Position numbers and translations under genes: made by a program | Notes under the pieces: model-generated | Seen by the model: only the letters and a program-made list of their open reading frames with translations | What the model was told of the DNA's origin: nothing | Databases searched by the model: none | Shown here: positions 33,339 to 42,755 of the stretch, piece by piece | Layout of the letters: every line of letters begins with the position of its first letter | Numbering within the stretch: position 1 is the stretch's first letter | NCBI GenBank assembly: GCA_024742285.1 | Contig: JANSYR010000016.1 | Location: forward strand, 1-64,000 | Source: a bacterium | Lineage (GTDB): Bacteria > Myxococcota_A > UBA9160 > UBA4427 | Direction of reading: 5' to 3' | Length of the DNA stretch: 64,000 nt

Positions 33339-34505
33339 ATGTCCGATGGCGCTCCCCAGCTCACGATCCAGCTCGAAGACGGCGTCTCGAGCCTCCCCCA
33401 GGCGGAGTGGGACGCGCTGGTCGGCGACGAATCGCCGTTCCTCGAATGGAATTTCCTCGCCGCACTCGAAGAAGCCGGCGCCGTCGGGGGCCACACCGGC
33501 TGGGACGCGCGCCCCCTCGTGGCTCGCGAGGGGGATCGGATCGTCGCCGCCTGCCCGCTCTACGTGAAGGGCAACAGCGAAGGCGAGTTCGTCTTCGACT
33601 GGAGCTGGGCCGACGCCGCCTACCGCGCCGGGATCGAGTACTACCCGAAGCTCCTCGTGGGCGTGCCCTTCTCCCCCGTGACCGGCGCGCGCTTCCTGGT
33701 CGCCGAGGGCGAGGAGCCCGGAACCTGGATTCGCCAGCTCGGGGCGGCTCTCCGACAAGTCTGTGGGGACAACGACCTGTCGAGTGTCCACGTGAACTTC
33801 TGTCATCCGGAGGAGGCGCAGGCCCTCGAAGACGTCGCATTCCATACCCGGGTCGGTCTCCAGTACCACTGGCACAACCACGACTACGGGACCTTCGAAG
33901 ACTATCTGGGTGCGTTTCGGAGCAAGCGACGCAACCAGGTCCGACGCGAACGGCGAGAGATGGAGAAGCAGGGGGTCACGATCCGCACGTATCGCGGGGA
34001 CGACATCACCGCCGAGCTGGTCGAGCCGATGTTCGACTTCTACCTGCAGACGATCCGCGAGCGCGCCTGGGGCCGGCAGTACCTCAACCACGAGGTCTTC
34101 GAGCTGCTGCTCGATCGCTGGAAGGATCGGCTCTGTCTGATCGTGGCCGAGCAGGCAGGCGAGAAGATCGCGGGGACGTTCAACGTCGAAAAAGGCGACG
34201 CGCTCTACGGCCGCTACTGGGGGGCGACCCGAATGGTCCGCCACCTCCACTTCAACGTCTGCTACTACGCCGCCGTCGAGCACTGCATCGACCACGGCCT
34301 CGCACGATTCGAGCCGGGCGCCGGGGGCGAGTACAAGCAGGTCCGGGGCTTCGACGCGAGCCCGACCTACAGCGCCCACTTCATGGCCGACGCGAGACTC
34401 GCCGCCGCGATCGAGCGATTCCTCGAGAGCGAGCGCCAGAACGCCGAGCACACGATCGACTGGTACCGCGAGAACTCGGCGCTGAAGACGACCGCCGCGG
34501 ACTGA
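33339..34505 (+). CDS. DUF482/FemAB-like GNAT acyltransferase
   Basis: A 388-aa soluble protein. It matches the peptidoglycan-type acetyltransferase family PF04339: SPFLEWNFLAALEEAGAVGG, YVKGNSEGEFVFDWSWADA, FRSKRRNQVRRERREME and GATRMVRHLHFNVCYYAAVEHCIDHGL. The family has two GNAT folds and an unproven substrate (an amino acid or acyl group is suspected). The ATG at 33339 begins the first strand. It diverges from clpS-clpA. Confidence 0.88.
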   Translation: MSDGAPQLTIQLEDGVSSLPQAEWDALVGDESPFLEWNFLAALEEAGAVGGHTGWDARPLVAREGDRIVAACPLYVKGNSEGEFVFDWSWADAAYRAGIEYYPKLLVGVPFSPVTGARFLVAEGEEPGTWIRQLGAALRQVCGDNDLSSVHVNFCHPEEAQALEDVAFHTRVGLQYHWHNHDYGTFEDYLGAFRSKRRNQVRRERREMEKQGVTIRTYRGDDITAELVEPMFDFYLQTIRERAWGRQYLNHEVFELLLDRWKDRLCLIVAEQAGEKIAGTFNVEKGDALYGRYWGATRMVRHLHFNVCYYAAVEHCIDHGLARFEPGAGGEYKQVRGFDASPTYSAHFMADARLAAAIERFLESERQNAEHTIDWYRENSALKTTAAD

Positions 34506-34518
34506 TCCGCGCGAACGA

Positions 34519-34995
34519 CTAGATCTCGATCCCGTCGTTCATCGCCTGCAGGACGAACATCTGCTCGCCGCGGGTGAGGGTCGGCTTCTTGACGAGGGAG
34601 AGCAATCGCGCGTGGCGCTCTTCGGGGGACATCGAGGATCGCGGCCCTTCGCCTTCCTCGTCCTCGCTGTCCATGCCGAGCCCCACGATCTGGACCGGCT
34701 GGTCGACCCAGCCGCCCCGCTCGATGAAGTCGCCCGCCTCGCCCACGTTCTGGACGTAGACCCGTCCGCCGTGGACGGAGAAGCCGTTGTCCTTCTCCTC
34801 GAGCACGCGCTCGTCGGCGATCGCGCGCCGGACGCTCGCCAGGTGCTGCGGGTGGGGGATCTCGAAGACGAGGACGGGCTCGTCTTCCTCGACGAGGCCC
34901 AGCTCCTGCGCCACGTTCTTCCCCTCGAGGGCCATGAAGGAGAAGATCACCAGGCCCGCGAAGGCCGCCCCGAGCTGAAAGAACGGATTCGTCAT
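34519..34995 (-). CDS. Single-pass membrane protein of unknown function
   Basis: A 158-aa protein I do not recognise. One membrane segment near the start (FFQLGAAFAGLVIFSFMALEG) is followed by a soluble, acidic domain (EDEPVLVFEIPHPQHLASVRRAI) and an unstructured tail. The start at 34995 (MTNPFFQLG) puts the segment right at the N-terminus; an ATG at 35049 would add a basic leader. It converges with the acyltransferase gene, 13 nt apart. Confidence 0.6.
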   Translation of the reverse strand: MTNPFFQLGAAFAGLVIFSFMALEGKNVAQELGLVEEDEPVLVFEIPHPQHLASVRRAIADERVLEEKDNGFSVHGGRVYVQNVGEAGDFIERGGWVDQPVQIVGLGMDSEDEEGEGPRSSMSPEERHARLLSLVKKPTLTRGEQMFVLQAMNDGIEI

Positions 34996-35189
34996 GACCG
35001 GCTTGTCGGCGGAACCGGCCGGTCTCCTGAGCGGGCTGCGCGGAGGCATTTCGACGCGCCGACTACGTGCTTTCCCCGATACCGGTGGGTCGTCCCCTCG
35101 CCGATCCTCGGGAAACCGGTCACGCGGGAACAGACTTGCCGTCCCGAAATGGGCCCACCGATCGTCGGCGCCCGATCGAGGAGCGAGGA

Positions 35190-36056
35190 ATGACGTCAGA
35201 TTCAGAGGGTTGGAGCCAACGCCCCCTCGTCGTCGAAGACGGCGCGGCGAGCGGCGCGGGGGTGAACCCGAACGGATTCGATCCGGCTGCGGCCTACCTC
35301 GAGCAGCTGGGCAAAGGCAGCCGCCGCACGATGCGGGAAGCGCTCACGAAGCTCGCGAAGTGGGCGTCGGAGGGTCGCTGCGGACCGCACGACCTGCCGT
35401 GGCACATGCTGCGCATCGAGCACACCGCCGCGCTCCGCACCCGGCTTCAATCGACGCTCGCGCCGGCCACCGCCAACAAGCATCTGGCCGCGCTTCGCGG
35501 CGTCCTCAAGCAGTGCTGGCGCCGCGGCATGATGTCGGCGGAGGCCTATCAACGCGCAATCGATCTGCCGCCGGTGCGCGGTGCGTCGCCGCGGAAGCAG
35601 CACCGGCTCGGCGCCGAAGAGCTTCGCAAGCTCGCGCTGGTCTGCTCCGGGGACTCGAGTCCGGCGGGCGCGCGCGACGAGGCGCTCCTGGCCCTGCTCT
35701 ACGGCGCGAACCTGAGGCGATCGGAAGCGGTCGCCCTCGAACTCGCCGACTACGATCTGTCGACCGGGGTGCTGCTCGTGCGGAGCGCAGCCAGCCGGTC
35801 CCCTCGCCGCTTCGCCGCCAACGACGATGCCCGTCGGGCGCTCGAGCGCTGGATCCTCATCCGTGGCCCCGAGGCCGGTCCGCTCTTCAATCCGGTCAAC
35901 AAGGGCGGTCGGATCGAGCGGCGGCGCCTCTCGGAGCAGGCGATCTACATCGCTTGCCAGAAGCGCGCCGCGGAGGCCGGGCTGCCGCCGACGAGTCCGG
36001 AGGACCTTCGCCGCGCCGACGCGTCGGCCCCGGTGTCTTCCACCGCGTCGGCCTAG
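35190..36056 (+). pseudogene. Tyrosine recombinase/integrase, C-terminally truncated remnant
   Basis: A 288-aa frame. The N-terminal DNA-binding domain (AYLEQLGKGSRRTMREALTKLAKWA, then ATANKHLAALRGVLKQCWRRGM) and the first part of the catalytic domain (EALLALLYGANLRRSEAVALELADYD, carrying Arg I, then GPLFNPVNKGGRIERRRLSEQAIY) match phage/ICE-type integrases. The HxxR box normally reads SPHDLRRTF; here it is SPEDLRRADAS, after which the frame stops. The final His/Trp and the nucleophilic Tyr are missing, so it cannot be an active recombinase. The start at 35190 has GAGG upstream. No att site or cargo is evident. Confidence 0.7.
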
Positions 36057-36114
36057 GCCGACGGCTCGCCCGGGCGGCCGCGAGCGCGGACGTTCCGGGC
36101 CGCAGCGGCTCCGT

Positions 36115-37050
36115 TCACGCGCTTCCGAGCCGTGCAGCGCGCGCGGACTGCAGCCGCCTGAAGTCCGCCTCCGCGTGGTACGACGAGCGGGTGAGCGGCG
36201 TGGCCGAGACGACGAGGAAGCCCCGCGCGTCGGCTTCCGCCGCGATCTCCTCGAACTCCTCCGGCGGGACGTAGCGCTCGACGGCGGCGTGGCGTGGGGT
36301 CGGCCGCAGATACTGCCCGACGGTCAGGAAGTCGACATCGGCTTCGCGCAGGTCGTCCATCACCCGACGAACCTCGTCGCGTTCCTCGCCGAGCCCGACC
36401 ATGATCCCGCTCTTGGTGAAGACCGTCGGGCGGTGCTGTTTCGCCTCCGCGAGCAGCGCGAGGGAATGGCGGTAGTCCGCACCGGGGCGCACCCGCTTGT
36501 AGAGGCGCGGCACCGTCTCCAGATTGTGGTTGTAGACGTCCGGGCCTGCCGCCAGCACCGCCGCGAGCGCGTCGGGCTTGCGCCGAAAATCCGGCGTCAG
36601 CACTTCGATGGTGGTCTCGGGCGCGCTCGCGCGGATGCGCGTGATCGACTCGGCGAACTGACCCGCGCCCCCGTCCGGCAGGTCGTCCCGATCCACGCTC
36701 GTGATCACGACGTGACGCAATCCGAGCTCTCCAACGGCCGTCGCAAGATGTTCCGGCTCGTGGGGATCGACCGCGTCGGGCATCCCCGTGTCGACGTTGC
36801 AGAACGCGCAGGCACGGGTGCAGACCGAGCCCAGGATCATGACCGTGGCGTGCCGCTCGCTCCAGCACTCGGAGAGGTTCGGACAGGCCGCCTCCTCGCA
36901 GACGGTATGGAGCTCGAGTCGGCGCATCAGCGCGCGCGTCTTCTCCACCTCGGGATCCGCGGACAGGCGCACGCGGATCCACGGCGGACGCGCCGGCGCC
37001 TCCGTGTCGCGCTTCTCGTGTCCTTCGATCTGGAGCAGGGGGTCGGCCAT
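36115..37050 (-). CDS. lipA: Lipoyl synthase (radical SAM)
   Basis: A 311-aa enzyme that inserts two sulfurs into the octanoyl group placed on E2/GcvH by LipB. The auxiliary cluster motif CxxxxCxxxxxC is C51, C56, C62 ([12 protein letters not shown]). The radical-SAM CxxxCxxC is C77, C81, C84 (CTRACAFC). The C-terminal RSSYHA supplies the conserved serine ligand. It ends the leftward group E2-lpdA-lipA, 91 nt after lpdA with 26-bp repeats in the gap. lipB lies about 19 kb away. Confidence 0.96.
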   Translation of the reverse strand: MADPLLQIEGHEKRDTEAPARPPWIRVRLSADPEVEKTRALMRRLELHTVCEEAACPNLSECWSERHATVMILGSVCTRACAFCNVDTGMPDAVDPHEPEHLATAVGELGLRHVVITSVDRDDLPDGGAGQFAESITRIRASAPETTIEVLTPDFRRKPDALAAVLAAGPDVYNHNLETVPRLYKRVRPGADYRHSLALLAEAKQHRPTVFTKSGIMVGLGEERDEVRRVMDDLREADVDFLTVGQYLRPTPRHAAVERYVPPEEFEEIAAEADARGFLVVSATPLTRSSYHAEADFRRLQSARAARLGSA

Positions 37051-37085
37051 GGGATTCCTGGGAGGTCGCGTCCTCGCGACTCTAC

Positions 37086-37163
37086 CCGGTCAGACGTGGA
37101 TCGCCCGATACCGGGTCAGACGTGGATCGCCCGATACCGGGTCAGATGTGGATCGCCCGATCG
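37086..37163. repeat. 26-bp tandem repeat, three units, spanning the lpdA stop codon
   Basis: Units built on GGTCAGACGTGGATCGCCCG with period 26 (CAGACGTGG at 37091 and 37117, CAGATGTGG at 37143). The third unit contains the lpdA stop codon (37142-37144) and its last codons; the other two lie between lpdA and lipA. It looks like a duplication of the gene end into the intergenic space. Confidence 0.85.
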
Positions 37164-38545
37164 TACGCCGCCAGGGTCGATTCGTGCATCATCTCCGAGA
37201 GCGTCGGATGCGGGAAGACCGTGTGCATCAGCTCCGCCTCGGTGGTCTCCAGGTTCATGGCGACGACGAAGCCCTGGATCAGCTCCGTGACCTCGGCGCC
37301 GACCAGGTGGGCCCCGAGCAGCTCGCCGGTCTTCGCGTCGAAGACCGTCTTCACGAGCCCCTCCATCTCACCGAGCGCGATGGCCTTGCCGTTTCCCCGG
37401 AACGGGAAGCGCCCGACCCGGACCTCGCGGCCGGCCTCGATCGCCTTGGCCTCGCTGAGCCCGACGCTCGCGATCTGGGGGCGGCAGTACGTGCAGCCGG
37501 GGATGCGCTCGGGATTCATGGGGTGGAGTCCTTGAACGCCCGCGATCCGCTCGGCGCAGAGCACGCCCTCGTGGGTCGCCTTGTGGGCCAACCAGGGCGG
37601 GCCGGCGACGTCGCCGATCGCAAAGACGTTCGGCTCTCCGGTCTCGGTCCACTCGTTGGTGACGATGTGGCCCCGATCGACCACGACGCCGGTCCCTTCG
37701 ACGCCGATCCCCTCGACGTTGCCGACGATCCCGATCGCGAGGATGACGCGGTCGTAGGTCGCGACGATGGGGTCGCCGTCCTCGGGCGTGATCGTCGCGG
37801 TCACTTCGCCGTTGGCCTTCTCGAGCTGCGAAACCGTCGCGCTCGTATGGATCGTGATGCCCTGCTTCTCGAACTGCTTGTGGGCGAGTCCGGAGATCTC
37901 TTCGTCCTCGACGGGCAGGATCCGCGGCAGCGCTTCGACCACGGTGACGTCGGCGCCGAGATCGTTGTAGAAGCTCGCGAACTCGATGCCGATCGCGCCG
38001 GAGCCCACCACGAGCAGTCGCGCCGGCAGCGAGGCCGGGACCATCGCTTCCTTGTAGCTCCAGACGAGCTCGCCATCGGGCTCGAGTCCCGGCAGCGACC
38101 GTGCGCGGGCGCCGGTCGCGAGGATCACGCTTCCCGCAGCGAGCTCGAGGGTCGTACCGTCCGCAGCGTCGACGGCGACGCGCCCCGGCCCGGCGAGTCG
38201 TCCGACGCCGTCGAGCACGTCCACCTCGTTCTTCTTGAGCAGCCCTTTGACACCGGTGCTCAGTCGCTTCGAGACCTGGCGCGAGCGCTTCACGATCTTC
38301 TCGACGTCGAAGGACACGTCGCCCACCGAGAGACCGAACTCGTCGGCCCGCTCGATCAGGTGATGGACCTCGCTCGTCCGCAGGAGCGCCTTGGTCGGGA
38401 TGCAGCCCCAGTTCAGGCAGATCCCGCCGAGATGTTCGCGCTCGACGAGCGCGACCGAGAGCCCGAGCTGGCGTGCCCGGATCGCCGCCGGGTAGCCCCC
38501 GGGCCCGCCGCCGATCACCACCACGTCGTACTGCGCCTCGCTCAT
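37142..38545 (-). CDS. lpdA: Dihydrolipoyl dehydrogenase (E3)
   Basis: A 467-aa FAD flavoprotein that reoxidises dihydrolipoamide. It has the FAD-binding motif VVVIGGGPGGYPAAIRARQLG, the redox-active disulfide GGICLNWGCIPTKALLRT, the NAD-binding site LLVVGSGAIGIEFASFYNDLG, the FAD contact FAIGDVAGPPWLAHKA, and the C-terminal HPTLSEM with the active-site His. It lies 73 nt downstream of an E2 gene. It could serve all three E2 proteins of this window and the glycine cleavage system. The last codons are part of a 26-bp repeat. Confidence 0.95.
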   Translation of the reverse strand: MSEAQYDVVVIGGGPGGYPAAIRARQLGLSVALVEREHLGGICLNWGCIPTKALLRTSEVHHLIERADEFGLSVGDVSFDVEKIVKRSRQVSKRLSTGVKGLLKKNEVDVLDGVGRLAGPGRVAVDAADGTTLELAAGSVILATGARARSLPGLEPDGELVWSYKEAMVPASLPARLLVVGSGAIGIEFASFYNDLGADVTVVEALPRILPVEDEEISGLAHKQFEKQGITIHTSATVSQLEKANGEVTATITPEDGDPIVATYDRVILAIGIVGNVEGIGVEGTGVVVDRGHIVTNEWTETGEPNVFAIGDVAGPPWLAHKATHEGVLCAERIAGVQGLHPMNPERIPGCTYCRPQIASVGLSEAKAIEAGREVRVGRFPFRGNGKAIALGEMEGLVKTVFDAKTGELLGAHLVGAEVTELIQGFVVAMNLETTEAELMHTVFPHPTLSEMMHESTLAAYDRAIHI

Positions 38546-38618
38546 CCTCGTCCCACTCCGTTTCCCGGGCCGTTCTTCAGATTCAGTCGCCCGAAGTCCG
38601 TCGGGCTCGTACGCCCGG

Positions 38619-39935
38619 TCAAAGCATCATGCCCAGCGGATCCTCGAGCCTCGCCCGGATCGCCGCCAATAGCCGCGCGCCGACCGCACCGTCGACGGCG
38701 CGATGATCCGCCGCCAGGGTCGCGCAGGCGATCCGCCCGACGCCGATCTCGCCGTCGCGCACGACCGGCTGCTCGGCCGCCGCCCCGAAGCCCACGATGC
38801 AGGCCTGCGGCGGATTCAGGATCGGATAGACCGTGTCGATCCCGTACATGCCGAGATTCGAGACGGTCACCGTCCCGCCCTGGTACTGCTCGGGCGAGAG
38901 GCCCCCGGTTCGGGCGAGCTCTGCGAGCCCCGCGATCTCCTCGGCCAGGGCGACGAGCCCTTTCCGGTCCGCGTCGCGAACGATGGGGGTGACCAGCCCA
39001 CCCTCGGTCGCGACCGCGACGCTCACGTCCACCCGCTCGAAGACGCGCATGCCGTCCTCGGCGTACTGCACGTTCGCCTCGGGGACCTCGCGCATGGCCC
39101 CGGCGACGGCCCGCACGACGAAATCGTTGACCGAGATCTTGACCGACGCCCCGTCCGCGGCGAGGCCCTCGTTGAGCCGCGCCCGCACGGCGAGGACCTC
39201 GTCCATCGCGACGCCGACGTCGAGATAGAAATGCGGCACGCCCTGCTTGGCCTCGGTCATCCGCCGCGCGATCGTCTTGCGCATCGCGCTCAGCCGCTCG
39301 ACGCGCACGTCGGTCCCTTCCGCGGTCGATTCGACCACGGGCGGCGCCGGTGCCGACGTCGTGACCGGCGCGCCTGCTCCGGCCGCCGCCAGCACGTCCG
39401 CTTCGACGACCCGGCCGCCCGGCCCCGTCCCCTCGACCGCGCCCAGATCGACGTCGTTCGCTTCCGCCGCGCGGCGTGCGAGCGGCGTCGAGCGCGGCGC
39501 CGAGGCAGTGGGGCCGTGCGACGGCGCCTCGGGCGATGACGCCGGGGCGACGGGCGTCTCCGGAGCCGGCGCGGGCGGCGCAGGCGGCGCCGACTCCGTC
39601 ACCGGGGCCGGCGTAGGCGGTGCCTCGGCGGGCTGCTCTTCGACCGACGCCGCGGACTCGGACTCGATCGTGCCGAGCCGGGCGCCGGGACGAAGCCCTT
39701 CCGTTCCCTCGGCGATCGCGATCTCGGAGAGGCGTCCGGTGGCCGGGCTCTCGAGCTCGACCGTGGCCTTGTCCGTCTCGAGCTCGGCGATCACCTCGCC
39801 CTGCTCGACGTCGTCGCCGACCGCGACCAGCCAGCTGGCCAGGGTCGCGCCCTCGCCTTCCTGGTCGTCGCCGGACGAGAGCCTCGGCATCTCGATCGGA
39901 ATCAGCTTGTCCGTCGTGGTGTCCGCGTCGGACAT
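38619..39935 (-). CDS. Dihydrolipoamide acyltransferase (E2), second of three, pyruvate-dehydrogenase type
   Basis: A 438-aa protein. The lipoyl domain has K56 in LETDKATVELESP. An Ala/Pro/Glu linker, the E3-binding domain (TPLARRAAEANDVDLGAVEGTGPGGRVVEADV), a second linker and the catalytic domain (VERLSAMRKTIARRMTEAKQ) follow, ending in LAADHRAVDGAVGARLL (HxxxDG). The opening IPIEMPRLSSGDDQEGEGATLASWL resembles E2 of alpha-proteobacterial or mitochondrial pyruvate dehydrogenases, which normally pair with an alpha2-beta2 E1. No such E1 is in the window. The start at 39935 was chosen for the normal N-terminus. It is followed by lpdA and lipA. Confidence 0.9.
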   Translation of the reverse strand: MSDADTTTDKLIPIEMPRLSSGDDQEGEGATLASWLVAVGDDVEQGEVIAELETDKATVELESPATGRLSEIAIAEGTEGLRPGARLGTIESESAASVEEQPAEAPPTPAPVTESAPPAPPAPAPETPVAPASSPEAPSHGPTASAPRSTPLARRAAEANDVDLGAVEGTGPGGRVVEADVLAAAGAGAPVTTSAPAPPVVESTAEGTDVRVERLSAMRKTIARRMTEAKQGVPHFYLDVGVAMDEVLAVRARLNEGLAADGASVKISVNDFVVRAVAGAMREVPEANVQYAEDGMRVFERVDVSVAVATEGGLVTPIVRDADRKGLVALAEEIAGLAELARTGGLSPEQYQGGTVTVSNLGMYGIDTVYPILNPPQACIVGFGAAAEQPVVRDGEIGVGRIACATLAADHRAVDGAVGARLLAAIRARLEDPLGMML

Positions 39936-40078
39936 CCGGGCCCCCCGCCCCTGATGGTGCACCCATCGCCGCCTGATCCGCGTGCTTGGGGCGGATCCGG
40001 GCGCGACGGGAGCATAGCGCTCCGGTTGATTCGGAAGATCGACCACGACCGCTGAGCCCGAATCGCTACGTTCTTCAG

Positions 40079-41605
40079 ATGGAAACGGTCTGGAACGGCA
40101 TCTGGCGCGGACTCGACCTCCGGCTCGAACGGCGACGCCTCGCGGATGGCGGCGGCCCCTCGCTTCGCGTCCTCGCCGCCGACGCGGCCGGCGCGCTCCG
40201 CGAGTGGGTGCGCTTCGACGCGTTCGAGCGCCAGCCCCATTGGCACCTCGACCCGAACGGCACCGACGAAGTCCGACCGCTCGACGAACGGGTCGACCCG
40301 ATCGCCGAGAGCTTCGAACTCCTCTCGCGCGACCCCGCCACGCTCCTCGAGCGGGCGGGCGCGCCGGCCGGCGTCGTGCAGCCGAGCGCGGGCGCCAGCG
40401 AGACCGTCGTCCTGCGCGAGGCCGAGCGTGCCATGCGCCACCGGCCGGCGGTCCTCGACGAGCTCGACCCCGTGCTGCTCCGCAACCGCCGGAGCGAGAA
40501 GTGGCACACCTATCCCGCCGACGTGCTCCCGGCCTGGGTCGCCGAGATGGACTTCCCGATCGCCGCGCCGATCCACGACGAGCTCCGCCGCTTCGTCGAC
40601 AGCGGGGACGTCGGCTATCCGCTCGGCCTGCGCCAGACGGGGCTACCGGACGTGTTCTGCGAGCGGATGACGGAGCGCTTCGGGTGGGAGCCGGACGTCC
40701 GCCGTGTCGAAGTCCTCTCGGAAGTCGTCCAGGGCATGTACGTCGCCCTCGAAGCCTACAGCGAGCCCGGCGACGGCGTCGTCGTGCAGACCCCGATCTA
40801 TCCCCCCTTCCTCGGGTCCGTGCGCGACATGAAGCGGACGCTGGTCGAGAACCGCATGCGCCTCGAAGGCGATCGCCTCGAGTTCGACCTCGACGCGCTC
40901 GAGGCTTCGGTCACACCGGGATGCCGCCTGCTGCTCTTCTGCAACCCGCACAATCCTTCCGGCCGGGTCCACACGCGGGAAGAGCTCGAACGCGTCGCGG
41001 CCCTCGCCGTCGAACACGACCTCGTCGTGGTTTCCGACGAGATCCACGCCGACCTCCTCTACGACGGACGCGAGCACATCCCCTTCGCGACCCTGTCGCC
41101 GGAGGTCGCCGCTCGGACCGTCACCCTCACCTCGGCGAGCAAGGCCTTCAACATTCCGGGCCTGCGAACGGCGATCGCGCACTTCGGCGACCACGCACTC
41201 CAGCGTCGCTTCAATACCGTCCTCCACCGCCACATCCGGGGCGGGATCGGACTCTTCGGCCTCTACGCGACGATGGCGGCCTGGCGCTGGGCCCAGCCCT
41301 GGCTCGACGAGGTGGTCCCGTATCTGGCCGGCAATCGGGACTTCGTCGCCGAGCGGCTGGCGGAACGCCTTCCGGAGGTCACCTTTCTCCGCCCCGAAGC
41401 GACCTACCTCGCGTGGCTCGATTGCCGAGGTCTCGCGCTCGACGGCCCCCCGGCGGCGTATTTCATGCGCAACGGACAGGTCGCCCTCTCCGAAGGCTCG
41501 CTCTTCGGCCCCGGCTGGGAGGGCTTCGTGCGGCTGAACCTGGGGACCTCTCGACCGATTCTCGCCGAGGTGATCGATCGGATGGCCAAGGCGCTCGGGC
41601 GCTAG
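40079..41605 (+). CDS. PatB/MalY-type aminotransferase (C-S lyase) with an extra N-terminal domain
   Basis: A 508-aa protein. Residues from about 140 on are a class I/II PLP enzyme of the PatB/MalY group (cystathionine beta-lyase type): RSEKWHTYPADVLPAWVAEMDFP, NPHNPSGRVHTREEL, VVVSDEIHADLLYDG and the PLP lysine in LTSASKAFNIPGLRTAI. The first 110 or so residues (METVWNGIWRGLDLRLERRR, then EWVRFDAFERQPHWHLDPNG) are a separate domain I do not recognise. They are not part of normal PatB, which is about 390 aa. The start at 40079 is plausible but lacks a strong ribosome-binding site. An upstream in-frame ATG exists at 39986. Confidence 0.85.
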   Translation: METVWNGIWRGLDLRLERRRLADGGGPSLRVLAADAAGALREWVRFDAFERQPHWHLDPNGTDEVRPLDERVDPIAESFELLSRDPATLLERAGAPAGVVQPSAGASETVVLREAERAMRHRPAVLDELDPVLLRNRRSEKWHTYPADVLPAWVAEMDFPIAAPIHDELRRFVDSGDVGYPLGLRQTGLPDVFCERMTERFGWEPDVRRVEVLSEVVQGMYVALEAYSEPGDGVVVQTPIYPPFLGSVRDMKRTLVENRMRLEGDRLEFDLDALEASVTPGCRLLLFCNPHNPSGRVHTREELERVAALAVEHDLVVVSDEIHADLLYDGREHIPFATLSPEVAARTVTLTSASKAFNIPGLRTAIAHFGDHALQRRFNTVLHRHIRGGIGLFGLYATMAAWRWAQPWLDEVVPYLAGNRDFVAERLAERLPEVTFLRPEATYLAWLDCRGLALDGPPAAYFMRNGQVALSEGSLFGPGWEGFVRLNLGTSRPILAEVIDRMAKALGR

Positions 41606-41672
41606 GCCGACGGGGGCTACTCTCCGGGCGCGCGGTCGCACCCGCCCGATCCGGATCCGAGAGACGACGAAC

Positions 41673-42638
41673 ATGGCGCACGCACACTCGCAATCGTCCC
41701 ACGCAGGACACGATCATCGTCACGCGCACGGCGACGCGCGGACGATGAATCGCCGGCGCCTGCTGCTCACGCTCTTCCTCGCCCTCGGCTACGCCGTGAT
41801 CGAGCTGATCGGCGGCCTCCTGACCGGCTCGCTCGCGCTCCTCGCGGACTCGCTCCACATGGTCTCGGACGTGGCCGCCCTCGCGCTCTCGCTGCTGGCG
41901 GTGTGGATGGCGGCACGCCCGTCCTCCGGCCGGCGCACCTTCGGCAACAGCCGCGCCGAGATCCTGGCAGCGCTGGCCAACGGACTCGCGCTCGCCGTGG
42001 TGGCGGTCTTCATCACGATCCACGCGGTCGAGCGCTTTCTCTCGCCTCGGGACGTGGCAGGAGAAGGCGTGATGGTCGTCGCGACCGGCGGGCTGGTGAT
42101 CAACCTGATCGGTCTCTGGATCCTCGAAGGCGGGCGAAGCGAGTCGCTGAACGTGCGCGGGGCGTGGCTCCACGTCCTCTCCGATACGCTCGCGAGCGTC
42201 GGCGTGATCGTGGCGGGCGCGGGCATCTGGGCCTTCGGCTGGGTGTGGCTGGACCCGGCCGTGTCGTTGGTCGTGAGCGCTCTGGTCCTGCTCTCGGCCT
42301 GGCACCTGATCCGGGAAGCCCTCGACGTCCTGATGGAAACGGCCCCGGCGCACCTCGATCCGGAAGAGATCCGCGACGCGCTGGTCGACGTCGACGGCGT
42401 CGAGAGCGTGCACTGTCTACATGTCTGGACGATCGGGAGCGGCGAGGTGTCGCTGTCGAGCCACCTCGTGATCGACCCGGATCGCGAGGCCGAGGGCCTG
42501 CTCCAGAGCGTGCGTACCGCCCTGACCGACCTCTTCGGCATCGATCACACCACGATCCAGATCGAGCCCGCGTCCCGGGAGCCCGGGAGCGAAGCGGCCT
42601 GCGTCGACTCCTGCGAGCCGGGCACCGCGGTCGCCTGA
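41673..42638 (+). CDS. Cation diffusion facilitator (zinc/cobalt/cadmium exporter, CzcD type)
   Basis: A 321-aa inner-membrane metal/proton antiporter. It has a His-rich N-terminus (HAHSQSSHAGHDHRHAHGD), six membrane segments, the zinc site in LLADSLHMVSD (helix 2) and LHVLSDTLASVGV (helix 5), and a cytoplasmic C-terminal domain (VDGVESVHCLHVWTIGSGEVSLSSHLVI). The two Cys near the end (ACVDSCEPG) are unusual. It lies 68 nt after the PatB-like gene on the same strand. Confidence 0.93.
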   Translation: MAHAHSQSSHAGHDHRHAHGDARTMNRRRLLLTLFLALGYAVIELIGGLLTGSLALLADSLHMVSDVAALALSLLAVWMAARPSSGRRTFGNSRAEILAALANGLALAVVAVFITIHAVERFLSPRDVAGEGVMVVATGGLVINLIGLWILEGGRSESLNVRGAWLHVLSDTLASVGVIVAGAGIWAFGWVWLDPAVSLVVSALVLLSAWHLIREALDVLMETAPAHLDPEEIRDALVDVDGVESVHCLHVWTIGSGEVSLSSHLVIDPDREAEGLLQSVRTALTDLFGIDHTTIQIEPASREPGSEAACVDSCEPGTAVA

Positions 42639-42755
42639 GACACGAACCTGGTCCGCCCCTGGCCGCCCCCCTCCGCCCTCTGTCCTTGCCCCTGCCCCGG
42701 TCCCCGAGGGGCAATACCCCTGGTCACGCGGGTTCTGCTTTACCCCCGCGCTCGA

